Assembly: GCA_934277655.1 (NCBI GenBank)
Contig: CAKQVC010000038.1
Span: forward strand, 1 to 11,222
Origin: an uncultured Clostridia bacterium
GTDB taxonomy: Bacteria > Bacillota > Clostridia > Peptostreptococcales > Anaerovoracaceae
DNA: 11,222 nucleotides
Reading direction: 5' to 3'
Of the stretch, positions 1 to 7,171 are shown in pieces. Positions within the stretch are counted from its first letter, which is position 1. Each line of letters opens with the position of its first letter. The translations under genes and the position numbers were made by a program. The notes below the pieces were generated by a model. The model was not told the origin of the DNA. It saw only the letters and a program-made list of their open reading frames with translations, and searched no databases.

Positions 1-651
1 GTCCTGATGTGCTGCCACACCGATGGTCGGTGCCGGCGTTTGTAATACATCGACACAGGATTCAGCTACCGCCATTAGGATGTCTTTGGCTGCTGCAATA
101 TCTGCATCATATCCGATTCCAAACTGACAATCCACTCGTCTTACATCTTCACGCGAGTAATTAATCAGTACAGATCCGGTAATTGTGCCGTTAGGTATGG
201 TAATGACTTTGTTATCATAGGTCTTCAAGGTTGTTACCAGAAGATCTATGCTCTGTACATAACCAGTTACATTAACGACTTCTATAACGTCACCTCTTAA
301 AAAAGGCTGGTTAACTAAAATTATAATTCCGCTGGCAATATTGCCGAGACTGTCTTTCAGAGCCAGTGCAATGGCTGCTCCACAGGCTCCCAATACAGTG
401 ATCAGCGGAGCTGTCGGCACATGCAGACAGGTCAGGATCACCACAAAGATCAGAAGATACATGATGTACTTTATGGCTTTTAAAAGGAATTTGTATACGG
501 ATTCATCCAGGCGGCTCTTATCTAGAGCAGTCCTTACAATTTTCAACAGGACTTTTGTCAGAATCAGACCGCATAACAGAACCAGCAGTGAAATTCCAAT
601 GTCTTCTGCATACCCAATCAGCATGTCGATTGTTTTTTCGGTAAGTTTCAT
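1..651 (-). CDS. Small-conductance mechanosensitive channel, MscS family (3' end cut by window edge)
   Basis: Membrane channel that opens under tension to release solutes on hypo-osmotic shock. The visible 217 residues begin at the ATG whose complement is 649-651 and stay open to the left edge, so the C-terminus is missing. Hydrophobic segments lie near residues 16-36 and 60-77. The pore helix follows at about 82-112 with the family signature ALKDSLGNIASGIIILVNQP, then the beta domain with PFLRGDVIEV and a TIPNG motif at 152-156. All of this matches the MscS fold; E. coli MscS is about 286 residues, so roughly three quarters is present. The ribosome binding site is weak (GGGA about 13 bases upstream). 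It lies 44 bases after the typA stop on the same strand with no terminator between, so co-transcription is likely. The family is certain; the specific paralogue is not. Confidence 0.93.
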   Translation of the reverse strand, partial: MKLTEKTIDMLIGYAEDIGISLLVLLCGLILTKVLLKIVRTALDKSRLDESVYKFLLKAIKYIMYLLIFVVILTCLHVPTAPLITVLGACGAAIALALKDSLGNIASGIIILVNQPFLRGDVIEVVNVTGYVQSIDLLVTTLKTYDNKVITIPNGTITGSVLINYSREDVRRVDCQFGIGYDADIAAAKDILMAVAESCVDVLQTPAPTIGVAAHQD

Positions 652-695
652 ATCACTATCGTTCCCACAAAATCTTTCTGTGCCGTTTTTTTCGT

Positions 696-2579
696 TTAAT
701 CTGCGTAATTTCTTCCGCTTCTTCTTCTTTCCAGTTCATGCAGCAGTTTCTTTCTCAGCCGGATGTCATCCGGTGTGATCTCAACCAGCTCATCGTCATT
801 GATAAATTCAAGTGCTTCTTCCAATGTGAAAGTTCTTGCCGGCGAAAGCTTGATCGCATCATCAGATCCAGCTGCACGCATATTGCTGACTTTCTTTGCC
901 TTACATGGGTTTACAACCATGTCATCGTTTCTGGAATTCATACCAACGATCATGCCTTCGTAAACTTTAGTTCCCGGTTCTACAAACATCTGCACTCTTT
1001 CACCGATATTAAACAGGGCATATGGTGTGCAGACACCTTCTTCCTGTGCAATCGCAACACCATTGGTACGCTGCGGGATCTCGCCTTTATATTCGTCGAA
1101 AGAGTCGAATCTTCGTACCATGGTTCCTTCGCCTCTGGTATCGTTGATAAATTCACTTCTGTAGCCCAGAAGTCCTCTGGTCGGTACTAGATATTCAATC
1201 CTGGAATATCCGTTTTCGCCGGACATCTGGGTCATGATTCCTTTTCTGATATTCAGTTTATTGATAACGGTTCCAGCATACTCATCCGGAACTGTGATAA
1301 CAACCTCTTCAATTGGCTCTAACGGCTTGCCGTTCTCGTCTTTGTGGAGAATAACTTCCGGCTTGGAAACTGCCAGTTCATAGCCTTCTCTTCTCATATT
1401 TTCGATCAAGATTGAAAGATGCAGTTCGCCTCTTCCCGAAACCTTGAAGCAGTCCGTCGAATCCGTTTCTTCTACAACCATGCCGACGTTGACTTCCAGT
1501 TCCTTGTTCAGTCTTTCTCTGATATGTCTGGATGTTACGAATTTTCCCACTTTACCGGCAAACGGCGATTTATTGACCATGAAGTTCATGGAAAGGGTTG
1601 GCTCTTCAATATGAATCATTTCCATTGGCTGCGGATTCTGAGGATCACAGATCGTCTCTCCGATAGATATATCGGAAATTCCTGAGATCACAACAATGTC
1701 TCCACATTCAGCCTGCGGAACTGCCATACGTTTCAGCCCTCTGTATACGAACACCTGGTTGATCTTTTTCTGTACGATCGTTCCATCTGCTTTCGCAACT
1801 GCAACCGTCTGACCTTCTTTCAAAACGCCTTTGGTAATTCTTCCGATTCCCAGTCTGCCGATGTAGTCATCGTAAGCCAGTGTGGAGATCTGCAGCTGCA
1901 GCGGTTCTTCATTTAAGTCCGGATATGGTTGGCAATGCTCGATGATCGTATCGAATAATGGTGTCAGATCCAGTCCTCCGAAGCCCTGCGGACTCTTCTT
2001 TATCTTGTTTTCACCTTCGCCAACGAGCACGTTCTCCACTTCTTTCGGATCTTTAACCGCAACACCCTGCCTTGCAATACCATAAAGAATCGGGAAATCA
2101 AGCTGTTCATCGTTAGCGTCCAGATCCATAAACAGTTCGTAAACCTCATCAACGACTTCATCAATTCTGGCATCTTTTTTATCCAGCTTGTTGATGAACA
2201 GGATCGGGTTAATACCTTGTTCCAGAGATTTTTTCAGTACAAATCTGGTCTGCGGCATCGGTCCTTCGCTGGAATCGACCAAAAGGATTACCGTATCTAC
2301 GGTCTTCATGATACGTTCTACTTCTGAACTGAAATCCGCATGCCCCGGTGTATCGACAATGTTGATCTTTACATCGTTGTGCATGATCGAGCAGTTCTTG
2401 GAGTAGATGGTAATCCCTCTTTCTCTTTCAATATCATCGCTGTCCATAACACAGTCAACAACTTCCTCATTGGCTCTGAATACGCCGCTCTGATTCAGGA
2501 ATGCATCTACCAGAGTGGATTTTCCGGCGTCAACATGGGCGATGACCGCTATGTTTATAATCTTTTCTTTTTGACTCAT
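696..2579 (-). CDS. typA: Ribosome-associated translational GTPase TypA/BipA
   Basis: Translation-factor GTPase of the EF-G/LepA class that binds the 70S ribosome and supports ribosome assembly and growth under stress such as cold. The 627-residue product is close to the usual length of about 610. The GTPase motifs are complete: P-loop AHVDAGKS at 14-21, switch I RGITI at 54-58, DTPGH at 76-80 and NKLD at 130-133. Domain II, the EF-G-like domains and the TypA-specific C-terminal domain follow; GYRSEFINDTRGEGTM is a clear TypA signature. The start is fixed by AGAAGGGG at 2585-2592, five bases before the ATG. A sigma-A promoter lies about 165 bases upstream. The mscS-like gene follows 44 bases downstream. 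Confidence 0.98.
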   Translation of the reverse strand: MSQKEKIINIAVIAHVDAGKSTLVDAFLNQSGVFRANEEVVDCVMDSDDIERERGITIYSKNCSIMHNDVKINIVDTPGHADFSSEVERIMKTVDTVILLVDSSEGPMPQTRFVLKKSLEQGINPILFINKLDKKDARIDEVVDEVYELFMDLDANDEQLDFPILYGIARQGVAVKDPKEVENVLVGEGENKIKKSPQGFGGLDLTPLFDTIIEHCQPYPDLNEEPLQLQISTLAYDDYIGRLGIGRITKGVLKEGQTVAVAKADGTIVQKKINQVFVYRGLKRMAVPQAECGDIVVISGISDISIGETICDPQNPQPMEMIHIEEPTLSMNFMVNKSPFAGKVGKFVTSRHIRERLNKELEVNVGMVVEETDSTDCFKVSGRGELHLSILIENMRREGYELAVSKPEVILHKDENGKPLEPIEEVVITVPDEYAGTVINKLNIRKGIMTQMSGENGYSRIEYLVPTRGLLGYRSEFINDTRGEGTMVRRFDSFDEYKGEIPQRTNGVAIAQEEGVCTPYALFNIGERVQMFVEPGTKVYEGMIVGMNSRNDDMVVNPCKAKKVSNMRAAGSDDAIKLSPARTFTLEEALEFINDDELVEITPDDIRLRKKLLHELERRRSGRNYAD

Positions 2580-2750
2580 TCAAGCCCCTTCTTTCTGTCA
2601 GTTTCCATATTCTTTTAACTTTATCCTTCCGCATTTTTCTCAGCAGCATCCATATTCAGCAGGTAGCCGCATATAAGGCTTGCTGGTAATCTTCCTTCTG
2701 CTTTCAGGATAAAGGTTCTTTCACTGTTTTGGAAATTCCATTAATGATTA

Positions 2751-2779
2751 ATTGTATCACGAATACGGTTTTCTTTCAA
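2751..2779 (-). promoter_or_regulatory. Sigma-A promoter of typA
   Basis: On the minus strand, TTGAAA (complement of 2774-2779) and TACAAT (complement of 2751-2756) are separated by exactly 17 bases. A TG dinucleotide one base before the -10 makes it an extended -10 promoter (TGATACAAT). Transcription should start near 2744, leaving a leader of about 165 bases before typA. This is a strong match to the housekeeping consensus but has not been measured. Confidence 0.75.
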
Positions 2780-2921
2780 TACAATTCATGGGAAAATGTG
2801 CGTTTTTCAAGGAATTTTTCTCTAAATATGTTGTAGATTCATAAATAATGGATGAAAACATGAATGTTTTTCTTTCTGATGAACAAGATAATTCTTTTTT
2901 CTCTTTTCTCATTTACAAAGC

Positions 2922-2949
2922 ACGCAGAGAAAATCTTCTGCATATGATA
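2922..2949 (+). promoter_or_regulatory. Candidate mother-cell (sigma-K type) promoter before the amidase gene
   Basis: AC at 2922-2923, a 17-base spacer and CATATGATA at 2941-2949 fit the B. subtilis sigma-K pattern (AC, 16-17 bases, CATAnnnTA), with a G just before the -10. Transcription would start near 2957, about 106 bases before the amidase start. The motif carries little information and the region is AT-rich, so a chance match is quite possible. I see no good sigma-A promoter in the same interval. Confidence 0.35.
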
Positions 2950-3062
2950 AAAAAGACCGACGAAAATATCAAACCAATATTTTTTGCACAATAAAATTTT
3001 TTGCTGTTTGTCTGCCCCTGGCAAACTACAAAATTCCAAAATTTAGTTCATGGAGGTTTTTT

Positions 3063-3608
3063 ATGCCATCGATTTATCTCAGTCCCTCAACCCAGGAATA
3101 CAATCCGTTTGTTACCGGAACCGGAAGTGAGGAGTATTATACAAATCTTATTGCAGATGCCATGGTTCCTTATCTCAGAGCCAGCGGCATTTCTTTTACA
3201 AGAAATAACCCAGGAGGTACCGTGGTAGATTCCATAGCTGCATCCAATGCAGGAAATTATGATTTTCATCTGGCGATCCATACAAATGCTGCCCCCGAAA
3301 ATTTATCCGGTCTGATCCAGGGTCCAAACGTCTATTATTATCGTGACAGTCCGCGTGGAAAAGCCGCTGCAGAAATTTATGCCAACAATCTGGAACTCAT
3401 TTATCCAAATCCGTCTCTGATCAAGGTGATTCCGACCACGACGCTTGCAGAGCTCCAGCGCACAAAAGCTCCGGCTGTATTGGTAGAAGTCGCATATCAT
3501 GATAATGAAGAGGATGCGGAATGGATCATAAATAACATTGATCAGATTGCAGAAAATCTCGCCTTGTCTACTGCTGACATTTTAGGAGTACCATTTGTGG
3601 AGCCTTAA
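3063..3608 (+). CDS. N-acetylmuramoyl-L-alanine amidase, amidase_3 family, no signal peptide
   Basis: Predicted to cut the bond between N-acetylmuramic acid and L-alanine in peptidoglycan. The 181 residues form one amidase_3-type catalytic domain with no wall-binding domain and no signal peptide. Visible landmarks are IYLSPSTQEYN at 4-14, SEEYY at 22-26 (candidate metal-binding Glu), LAIHTNA at 70-76 (zinc His73) and LVEVAYHDN at 140-148 (catalytic-type Glu142). The usual N-terminal DAGHGG motif, which supplies the first zinc histidine, is replaced by SPSTQ. I believe this is shared by a clostridial subfamily and is not damage. The start is set by GGAGG at 3052-3056, six bases before ATG. It converges on fbp. 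Cytoplasmic production suggests release on lysis, as with mother-cell or phage lysins; this is inference. No phage genes are nearby. Confidence 0.85.
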   Translation: MPSIYLSPSTQEYNPFVTGTGSEEYYTNLIADAMVPYLRASGISFTRNNPGGTVVDSIAASNAGNYDFHLAIHTNAAPENLSGLIQGPNVYYYRDSPRGKAAAEIYANNLELIYPNPSLIKVIPTTTLAELQRTKAPAVLVEVAYHDNEEDAEWIINNIDQIAENLALSTADILGVPFVEP

Positions 3609-3689
3609 AATGCAGTCCTAAATGTACTGACAGAGTGTAGCAATTCACCTTTTCCCCCGGACAATTTCTTTTTACATTTTACTCCTCTC

Positions 3690-3730
3690 AAAGAGAAAGG
3701 ACAGCCCTCCGGCCGTCCTTCTTTCTTTCG
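3690..3730. terminator. Bidirectional terminator between amidase gene and fbp
   Basis: AAGGAC at 3697-3702 pairs with GTCCTT at 3715-3720, and GCC (3704-3706) with GGC (3711-3713) around a four-base loop. The one odd position (3703/3714) is a G-U pair on the minus strand and a mismatch on the plus strand. A T-rich run follows on both sides: TTTCTCTTT on the minus strand (complement of 3690-3698) and CTTTCTTTC on the plus strand (3721-3729). It can serve both converging genes and looks slightly better for fbp. Confidence 0.75.
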
Positions 3731-3737
3731 TAAGCAC

Positions 3738-5687
3738 TTAATAAACTTCTTTGATAAGACCTTCTTTATACGCTTCCACCAGTGCCAGCAGATCGTCCAC
3801 CTGCTCGGAGATTTCTGCCCCCTGATCAGTATCGATGATCAGCAGACGTTCCGGCATGGTTGCAACCGTTTTCATGACAGGAGAATGGAATTCCTGTGTT
3901 CCGTCAGGCTGCAGCGGGCTGTACGGTTTATGTTCTGCCAGAGCCATAAACCGGGAATTGAAGATGAAAGTATAACCTGCGATTCCAGTCTGTTTCTGAT
4001 ACGCTTTAGATATCCCGCCGTCAATAACATACAGCAGTCCGCCGCCTTTGATCGGGGATTCGCCATCCTTGATCTTAACGGGCACATGTCCGTTAAGAAT
4101 CTTTGCTTTCCGGGGATCCAGATCAAACTCTCTTATGATCTTTTCGCAGAACGCTTTTTCTTTGATCAGCTTGTAGTAAGGACGTACTGGTTCTTTATGG
4201 GATGCCTTGTCGGCAATGAACAGACGTTCAAAGGTCGTCATCTTTTCCTTTCCGAACAGTGGGGAGCTTCCACCAAGCCACAAATACCACATAATGTCTC
4301 CGTAGCGTCCGGTTTCCTCCGATTTCTTCGGTGCAAAATATGCTTTGCGGACCTGATCGTCCAGATAATCCATCAGGGCCTTTCCCTTTAGCTTCACACC
4401 ATTGAGTTCAACCTCTTCAAATTCGCCATCTTCCCCTGTCGGTATGCACCCGTGAAACAAGAGATTGCCGTTTACCTTAGTATACAGTGCACCATGACTG
4501 AACAGGAATTTGATATGTTTCTGCAGTTTTTCTGAGTTTATGAAAGATGCCTCCAGAGCATTGAGCAATTCGGACTCCTCCTGCGTAAGCTGGTATGGAT
4601 TTGCCGGATCCAATGTCGGGAAATTTGTATCACGCATCGGCCATACCTTGCCTTCAATATTAACAGTTCCTGCTTTCAGATCGATCTTATCCAGTAGAAG
4701 ACGCTTGTCCAGTTTGTACTCCGGATGAGCCTTGATTCTCTGCCCTTCTACCTTAAACTGGCAGATAGCGATTGCCTTATGCATTTTCGCAGCCAGTTCT
4801 TCGTCGATCGGGTCAAACTTGTTTCTGTCCAAAATATGCGGCTTAAACGATTCACACGGATCGTCTCCATATACTTTTTCAGCAAAGGTGGCCAATGGCC
4901 TCAGGTTGATTCCATAGCCGATTTCCAACATATCAAAGTTATTGTAGCTGATATTCATTCGCAGCAGATTGGTAATGCAGGCCCAGTTTCCGGTTGCAGC
5001 TCCCATCCATACAATATCATGGTTGCCCCACTGAAAATCTACCGTGTGATAATCCAGCAGGAAATCCATAATTTCATCCGGATGCGCACCCCTGTCAAAA
5101 ATATCGCCGATAATATGCAGGCTGTCGATTGCCAGTCTGCTAATAGATTCTGTCAGTTCGATGATATATTTTTCAGCAACCCCACACTCCACGATGGAAG
5201 TAATGATCTGATTGTAATAATGGGTTCTGTTCGCCTCATCATCAGCGTGCAGAAGCTCGTCAATACTGTAATCCACATATTTAGGAAGTCTGCTTCTGAC
5301 TCTGGAACGTGTGTATTTGGTAGATACCGACTTGCAAATCGTAATTAAACGATAAATAGCCGTCGCACACCAGTCATCGAAGTTTTTTTCTGTTTTTTTT
5401 CTCCGTGCAAGTTCTGCCTCTGCGTTATAGATCAACGCAGCCAGATCCTCTCTGTCTTTTTCGCTGAGAACAGAACCATAGTTTTCGTCAATCTTATCCT
5501 TGATCGTTCCTGATGCACTTTTCAGCATATGTATAAAAGCCTCGTGCTCGCCGTGGAGATCGCTCAAAAAATACTCAGTTCCCTTCGGTAAAGCCAGAAT
5601 TGCTTTTAAATTAATAATTTCAGCTGATGCTGCCATAATATTCGGGTAATCTTTTGCCAGCCTGTTTAAATACTTTAAATCTGCCAT
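3738..5687 (-). CDS. fbp: Fructose-1,6-bisphosphatase, class III
   Basis: Hydrolyses fructose 1,6-bisphosphate to fructose 6-phosphate in gluconeogenesis, in the cytoplasm. This is the large Firmicute type, unrelated to E. coli Fbp and built on a metallophosphatase fold. The 649 residues compare with about 670 in B. subtilis. Metal-site motifs are intact: SDLHGEHE at 42-49, GDIFDRG at 194-200 and GNHD at 221-224. C-terminal family motifs LFSHGALYTK, LNGHVPVK and VIDGGISKAY are also present. The B. subtilis enzyme is regulated by phosphoenolpyruvate and AMP; whether this one is cannot be read from sequence. The ribosome binding site AAAGGA (complement of 5695-5700) lies seven bases before the ATG. 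It has its own promoter at 5780-5808 and follows spoIID by 160 bases without a clear terminator, so some read-through is possible. Confidence 0.98.
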   Translation of the reverse strand: MADLKYLNRLAKDYPNIMAASAEIINLKAILALPKGTEYFLSDLHGEHEAFIHMLKSASGTIKDKIDENYGSVLSEKDREDLAALIYNAEAELARRKKTEKNFDDWCATAIYRLITICKSVSTKYTRSRVRSRLPKYVDYSIDELLHADDEANRTHYYNQIITSIVECGVAEKYIIELTESISRLAIDSLHIIGDIFDRGAHPDEIMDFLLDYHTVDFQWGNHDIVWMGAATGNWACITNLLRMNISYNNFDMLEIGYGINLRPLATFAEKVYGDDPCESFKPHILDRNKFDPIDEELAAKMHKAIAICQFKVEGQRIKAHPEYKLDKRLLLDKIDLKAGTVNIEGKVWPMRDTNFPTLDPANPYQLTQEESELLNALEASFINSEKLQKHIKFLFSHGALYTKVNGNLLFHGCIPTGEDGEFEEVELNGVKLKGKALMDYLDDQVRKAYFAPKKSEETGRYGDIMWYLWLGGSSPLFGKEKMTTFERLFIADKASHKEPVRPYYKLIKEKAFCEKIIREFDLDPRKAKILNGHVPVKIKDGESPIKGGGLLYVIDGGISKAYQKQTGIAGYTFIFNSRFMALAEHKPYSPLQPDGTQEFHSPVMKTVATMPERLLIIDTDQGAEISEQVDDLLALVEAYKEGLIKEVY

Positions 5688-5729
5688 TTCAAAATCCTTT
5701 ACTCAATCCTTTCTCTCTATGTCCCGGCC

Positions 5730-5747
5730 GTCTGAGTGCCGTCAGAC
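5730..5747 (-). promoter_or_regulatory. Hairpin in the fbp leader
   Basis: In the predicted fbp leader, GTCTGA (complement of 5742-5747) can pair with TCAGAC (complement of 5730-5735) around the six-base loop CGGCAC. It lies about 30 bases before the fbp ribosome binding site. AGTG/CACT pairing in the same stretch would compete with it. There is no T-tract, so this is not a terminator; a role in mRNA stability or translation is only a guess. Confidence 0.4.
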
Positions 5748-5779
5748 ACTGCCGCAAAATCTTTGCAGCTTCTATTTCT

Positions 5780-5808
5780 ATAATACAATGGAACCCATGT
5801 GAAATCAA
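5780..5808 (-). promoter_or_regulatory. Sigma-A promoter of fbp
   Basis: On the minus strand, TTGATT (complement of 5803-5808) and TATTAT (complement of 5780-5785) are spaced by 17 bases. The -35 starts 40 bases after the spoIID stop codon. Transcription would start near 5773, leaving a leader of about 86 bases. Confidence 0.6.
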
Positions 5809-5847
5809 GCAGTTTCAGCTTTCAATTTGTATAATTCATCATACATT

Positions 5848-7065
5848 TCAGAAAACCTGTGCGCCTACATAATAATGCTCTAAGATCTGCTGATAAGTGT
5901 ATCCTTTTTTTGCCATTCCATCTGCACCATATTGGCTCATCCCAACTCCGTGACCGTTTCCGCTGGACGTAAAAACGACCTTGACCGCATTGCCTTCCCC
6001 CTCAAAACCGACCGTGAATAAGGTAGATCGGAGTCCCAGAGCATTGCGTACCTCCGTTCCCTTGACTATCGCATCGCCTATTTGCATTTGACTAACTCTG
6101 CCGCCTGAAGTCCTCGAAAGCACCTGGATGGATTCTCTTGTTATTTTCCCCCATTCTTTCTCTGGAAAATATTTCTTTAAAACTTTTTTCAGTTCGCTCA
6201 AGGTCATCTTGGTCTTTTCATTCCGGTGGGTCGCATTTTCTTCATAAGGGCTTTCTACACTTACCAGATATGGCACAGCACTGACAAAAACATCTTCCGA
6301 ATTTTCCGTCTGACCGCCGCTTGATGAAAAAAACAGCGGCTGCATGACCAGTTCTCCATCATAATAAAGTAATTTTCCCTCCGTCTCTTCACAGGCCTCC
6401 TCAATTTTTTTCCATCCATCCTTCGACTCATACCAGCCGGATGGATGGCAGGCTTTCAATTCTTTCTGCGTTTTATAAACCTGACAGTGAGTTGTATCGC
6501 AGACGGGCGTTTTAGGGTGTGCTGCCGGATTTTTGGTCTGGTACTTTTCGATTTTTGACATGGCAAAAGTTCTTGCTGCGACCGACTGAGCCTTCAGAGC
6601 TTCCTCATGAAAGGTATTAGGCATCTCGCTTGCCGTTACGCAGGCCACATACTCCTCCAAGTCCACTTTCTCCACCTTATGCTTATTTTCCCGCCAGACC
6701 TTCACATACTTTGGAATTTTCACGTTTTCGATTGTAATATCTTTGTTCTTATCGGATTTCCACGAGCCGGAAGTCTTTATATTCTGCAGATCATCTTCTT
6801 TTTCCCCCTGCAGCCGCGAAAAGTATTCTTCTCCGATACCTGATATGTCTGCTCCACCTGCCAATGCAATCCCGGAAGGTACCGCTATCAAAAAGAAAAT
6901 AATCGTCAGTGACAGAGACAAGATTCCTTTGACAGCCGTAGCTGCTTTAGATGCAGGCAGTTTTTTTCGCCGCATCCTTTTCCGCTCACAAAATACCTGT
7001 CTGCTCCTGTAAATCTGTTTCATCCGTTGAAATTTTCGATTCGACTGGATTGTCCTTCTTTTCAT
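5848..7065 (-). CDS. spoIID: Stage II sporulation protein D (SpoIID), septal peptidoglycan lytic transglycosylase
   Basis: Membrane-anchored enzyme that, with SpoIIM and SpoIIP, degrades septal peptidoglycan and drives engulfment of the forespore. The predicted product has 405 residues. A transmembrane helix lies at about 46-70, followed by a linker and then the SpoIID/LytB domain: VDLEEYVACVTASEMP at 134-149 (Glu147 is the expected catalytic acid), ALKAQSVAARTFAM at 156-169, and the signature GHGVGMSQYGADGMA at 371-385. H183, C189, H193 and C194 resemble the zinc site reported for C. difficile SpoIID. The start is taken at the ATG five bases after GGAGG (7071-7075), not at the in-frame ATG at 7089, which lies upstream of the predicted transcription start. 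Oddly, about 45 very basic residues precede the membrane helix. murA lies upstream, as in B. subtilis. Confidence 0.93.
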   Translation of the reverse strand: MKRRTIQSNRKFQRMKQIYRSRQVFCERKRMRRKKLPASKAATAVKGILSLSLTIIFFLIAVPSGIALAGGADISGIGEEYFSRLQGEKEDDLQNIKTSGSWKSDKNKDITIENVKIPKYVKVWRENKHKVEKVDLEEYVACVTASEMPNTFHEEALKAQSVAARTFAMSKIEKYQTKNPAAHPKTPVCDTTHCQVYKTQKELKACHPSGWYESKDGWKKIEEACEETEGKLLYYDGELVMQPLFFSSSGGQTENSEDVFVSAVPYLVSVESPYEENATHRNEKTKMTLSELKKVLKKYFPEKEWGKITRESIQVLSRTSGGRVSQMQIGDAIVKGTEVRNALGLRSTLFTVGFEGEGNAVKVVFTSSGNGHGVGMSQYGADGMAKKGYTYQQILEHYYVGAQVF

Positions 7066-7070
7066 CTGCT

Positions 7071-7075
7071 CCTCC
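7071..7075 (-). promoter_or_regulatory. Ribosome binding site that sets the spoIID start
   Basis: GGAGG (complement of 7071-7075) stands five bases before the ATG at 7063-7065. It lies inside the reading frame if the upstream ATG at 7087-7089 is used, and that ATG has no such site. It therefore favours the 405-residue protein over the 413-residue one. Confidence 0.85.
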
Positions 7076-7092
7076 CTGTCATTCTTCATCCA

Positions 7093-7120
7093 TGTATAGG
7101 ATATATGCCTGAGGAGTCAA
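7093..7120 (-). promoter_or_regulatory. Promoter of spoIID
   Basis: On the minus strand, TTGACT (complement of 7115-7120) and TATACA (complement of 7093-7098) are 16 bases apart, a fair sigma-A match. The -10 area also contains ATACA, as in sigma-E -10 elements (CATACAAT), and B. subtilis spoIID is sigma-E dependent. However, I see no good sigma-E -35 at the right distance. Start of transcription near 7086 leaves a leader of about 20 bases that contains the ribosome binding site. The -35 overlaps the murA terminator U-tract. Which sigma factor is used is undecided. Confidence 0.5.
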
Positions 7121-7155
7121 AAAAAGAACCATCTCGAATTTGAAATGGTTCTTTT
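7119..7155 (-). terminator. Intrinsic terminator of murA
   Basis: An 11-bp perfect stem (AAAAGAACCAT at 7122-7132 with ATGGTTCTTTT at 7145-7155) encloses a 12-base loop. On the minus strand it runs into seven consecutive T (complement of 7119-7125). It begins 16 bases after the murA stop codon and separates the abrB-murA transcript from spoIID. Confidence 0.88.
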
Positions 7156-7171
7156 CATGTTTTCCTTGTAA

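Larger units (their letters stand above)
2580..3062. other. Intergenic region between divergent typA and amidase genes
   Basis: This 483-base gap holds no confident gene. Its left part (2580-2744) is the predicted typA leader. On the minus strand that leader can fold a 9-bp stem interrupted by a 3-base bulge at 2657-2685 (CAGCA+AGCC pairing with GGCT+TGCTG, loop 2669-2676). The right part (2780-3050) is AT-rich and carries a candidate sigma-K promoter at 2922-2949. It also has a 7-bp hairpin at 3006-3026 (GTTTGTC/GGCAAAC with one wobble, loop TGCCCCT), which would lie in the amidase leader. No T-tract follows that hairpin, so it is not an ordinary terminator. A 48-codon open frame at 2848-2994 is discussed under findings. 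Confidence 0.6.

Noticed and set aside
341..778. 145-codon plus-strand open frame with a Phe-rich end
   Set aside because: Antisense to the mscS-like gene and the end of typA; it resembles no protein and lacks a start signal.
738..1190. 150-codon plus-strand open frame
   Set aside because: Lies entirely antisense to typA, has no ribosome binding site, and its composition is that of a shadow frame.
2580..2744. Known riboswitch or T-box in the typA leader
   Set aside because: I could not find the conserved core of any class I know; only simple hairpins are visible.
3006..3026. Hairpin GTTTGTC/GGCAAAC taken as a terminator
   Set aside because: No T-tract follows on either strand; kept only as a possible leader structure of the amidase gene.
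2839..3039. 66-codon minus-strand open frame beginning at TTG
   Set aside because: No ribosome binding site, located in AT-rich intergenic DNA, and incompatible with the amidase leader; chance frame.
3063..3608. Amidase gene as part of a prophage lysis module
   Set aside because: No holin, tail, integrase or other phage gene is present in the window and the flanks are housekeeping genes.
4725..5348. 207-codon plus-strand open frame
   Set aside because: Fully antisense to the well-conserved middle of fbp; a shadow despite its length.
7066..7089. Upstream ATG giving an eight-residue longer SpoIID
   Set aside because: It would lie upstream of the predicted transcription start and has no ribosome binding site; GGAGG points to the ATG at 7065.
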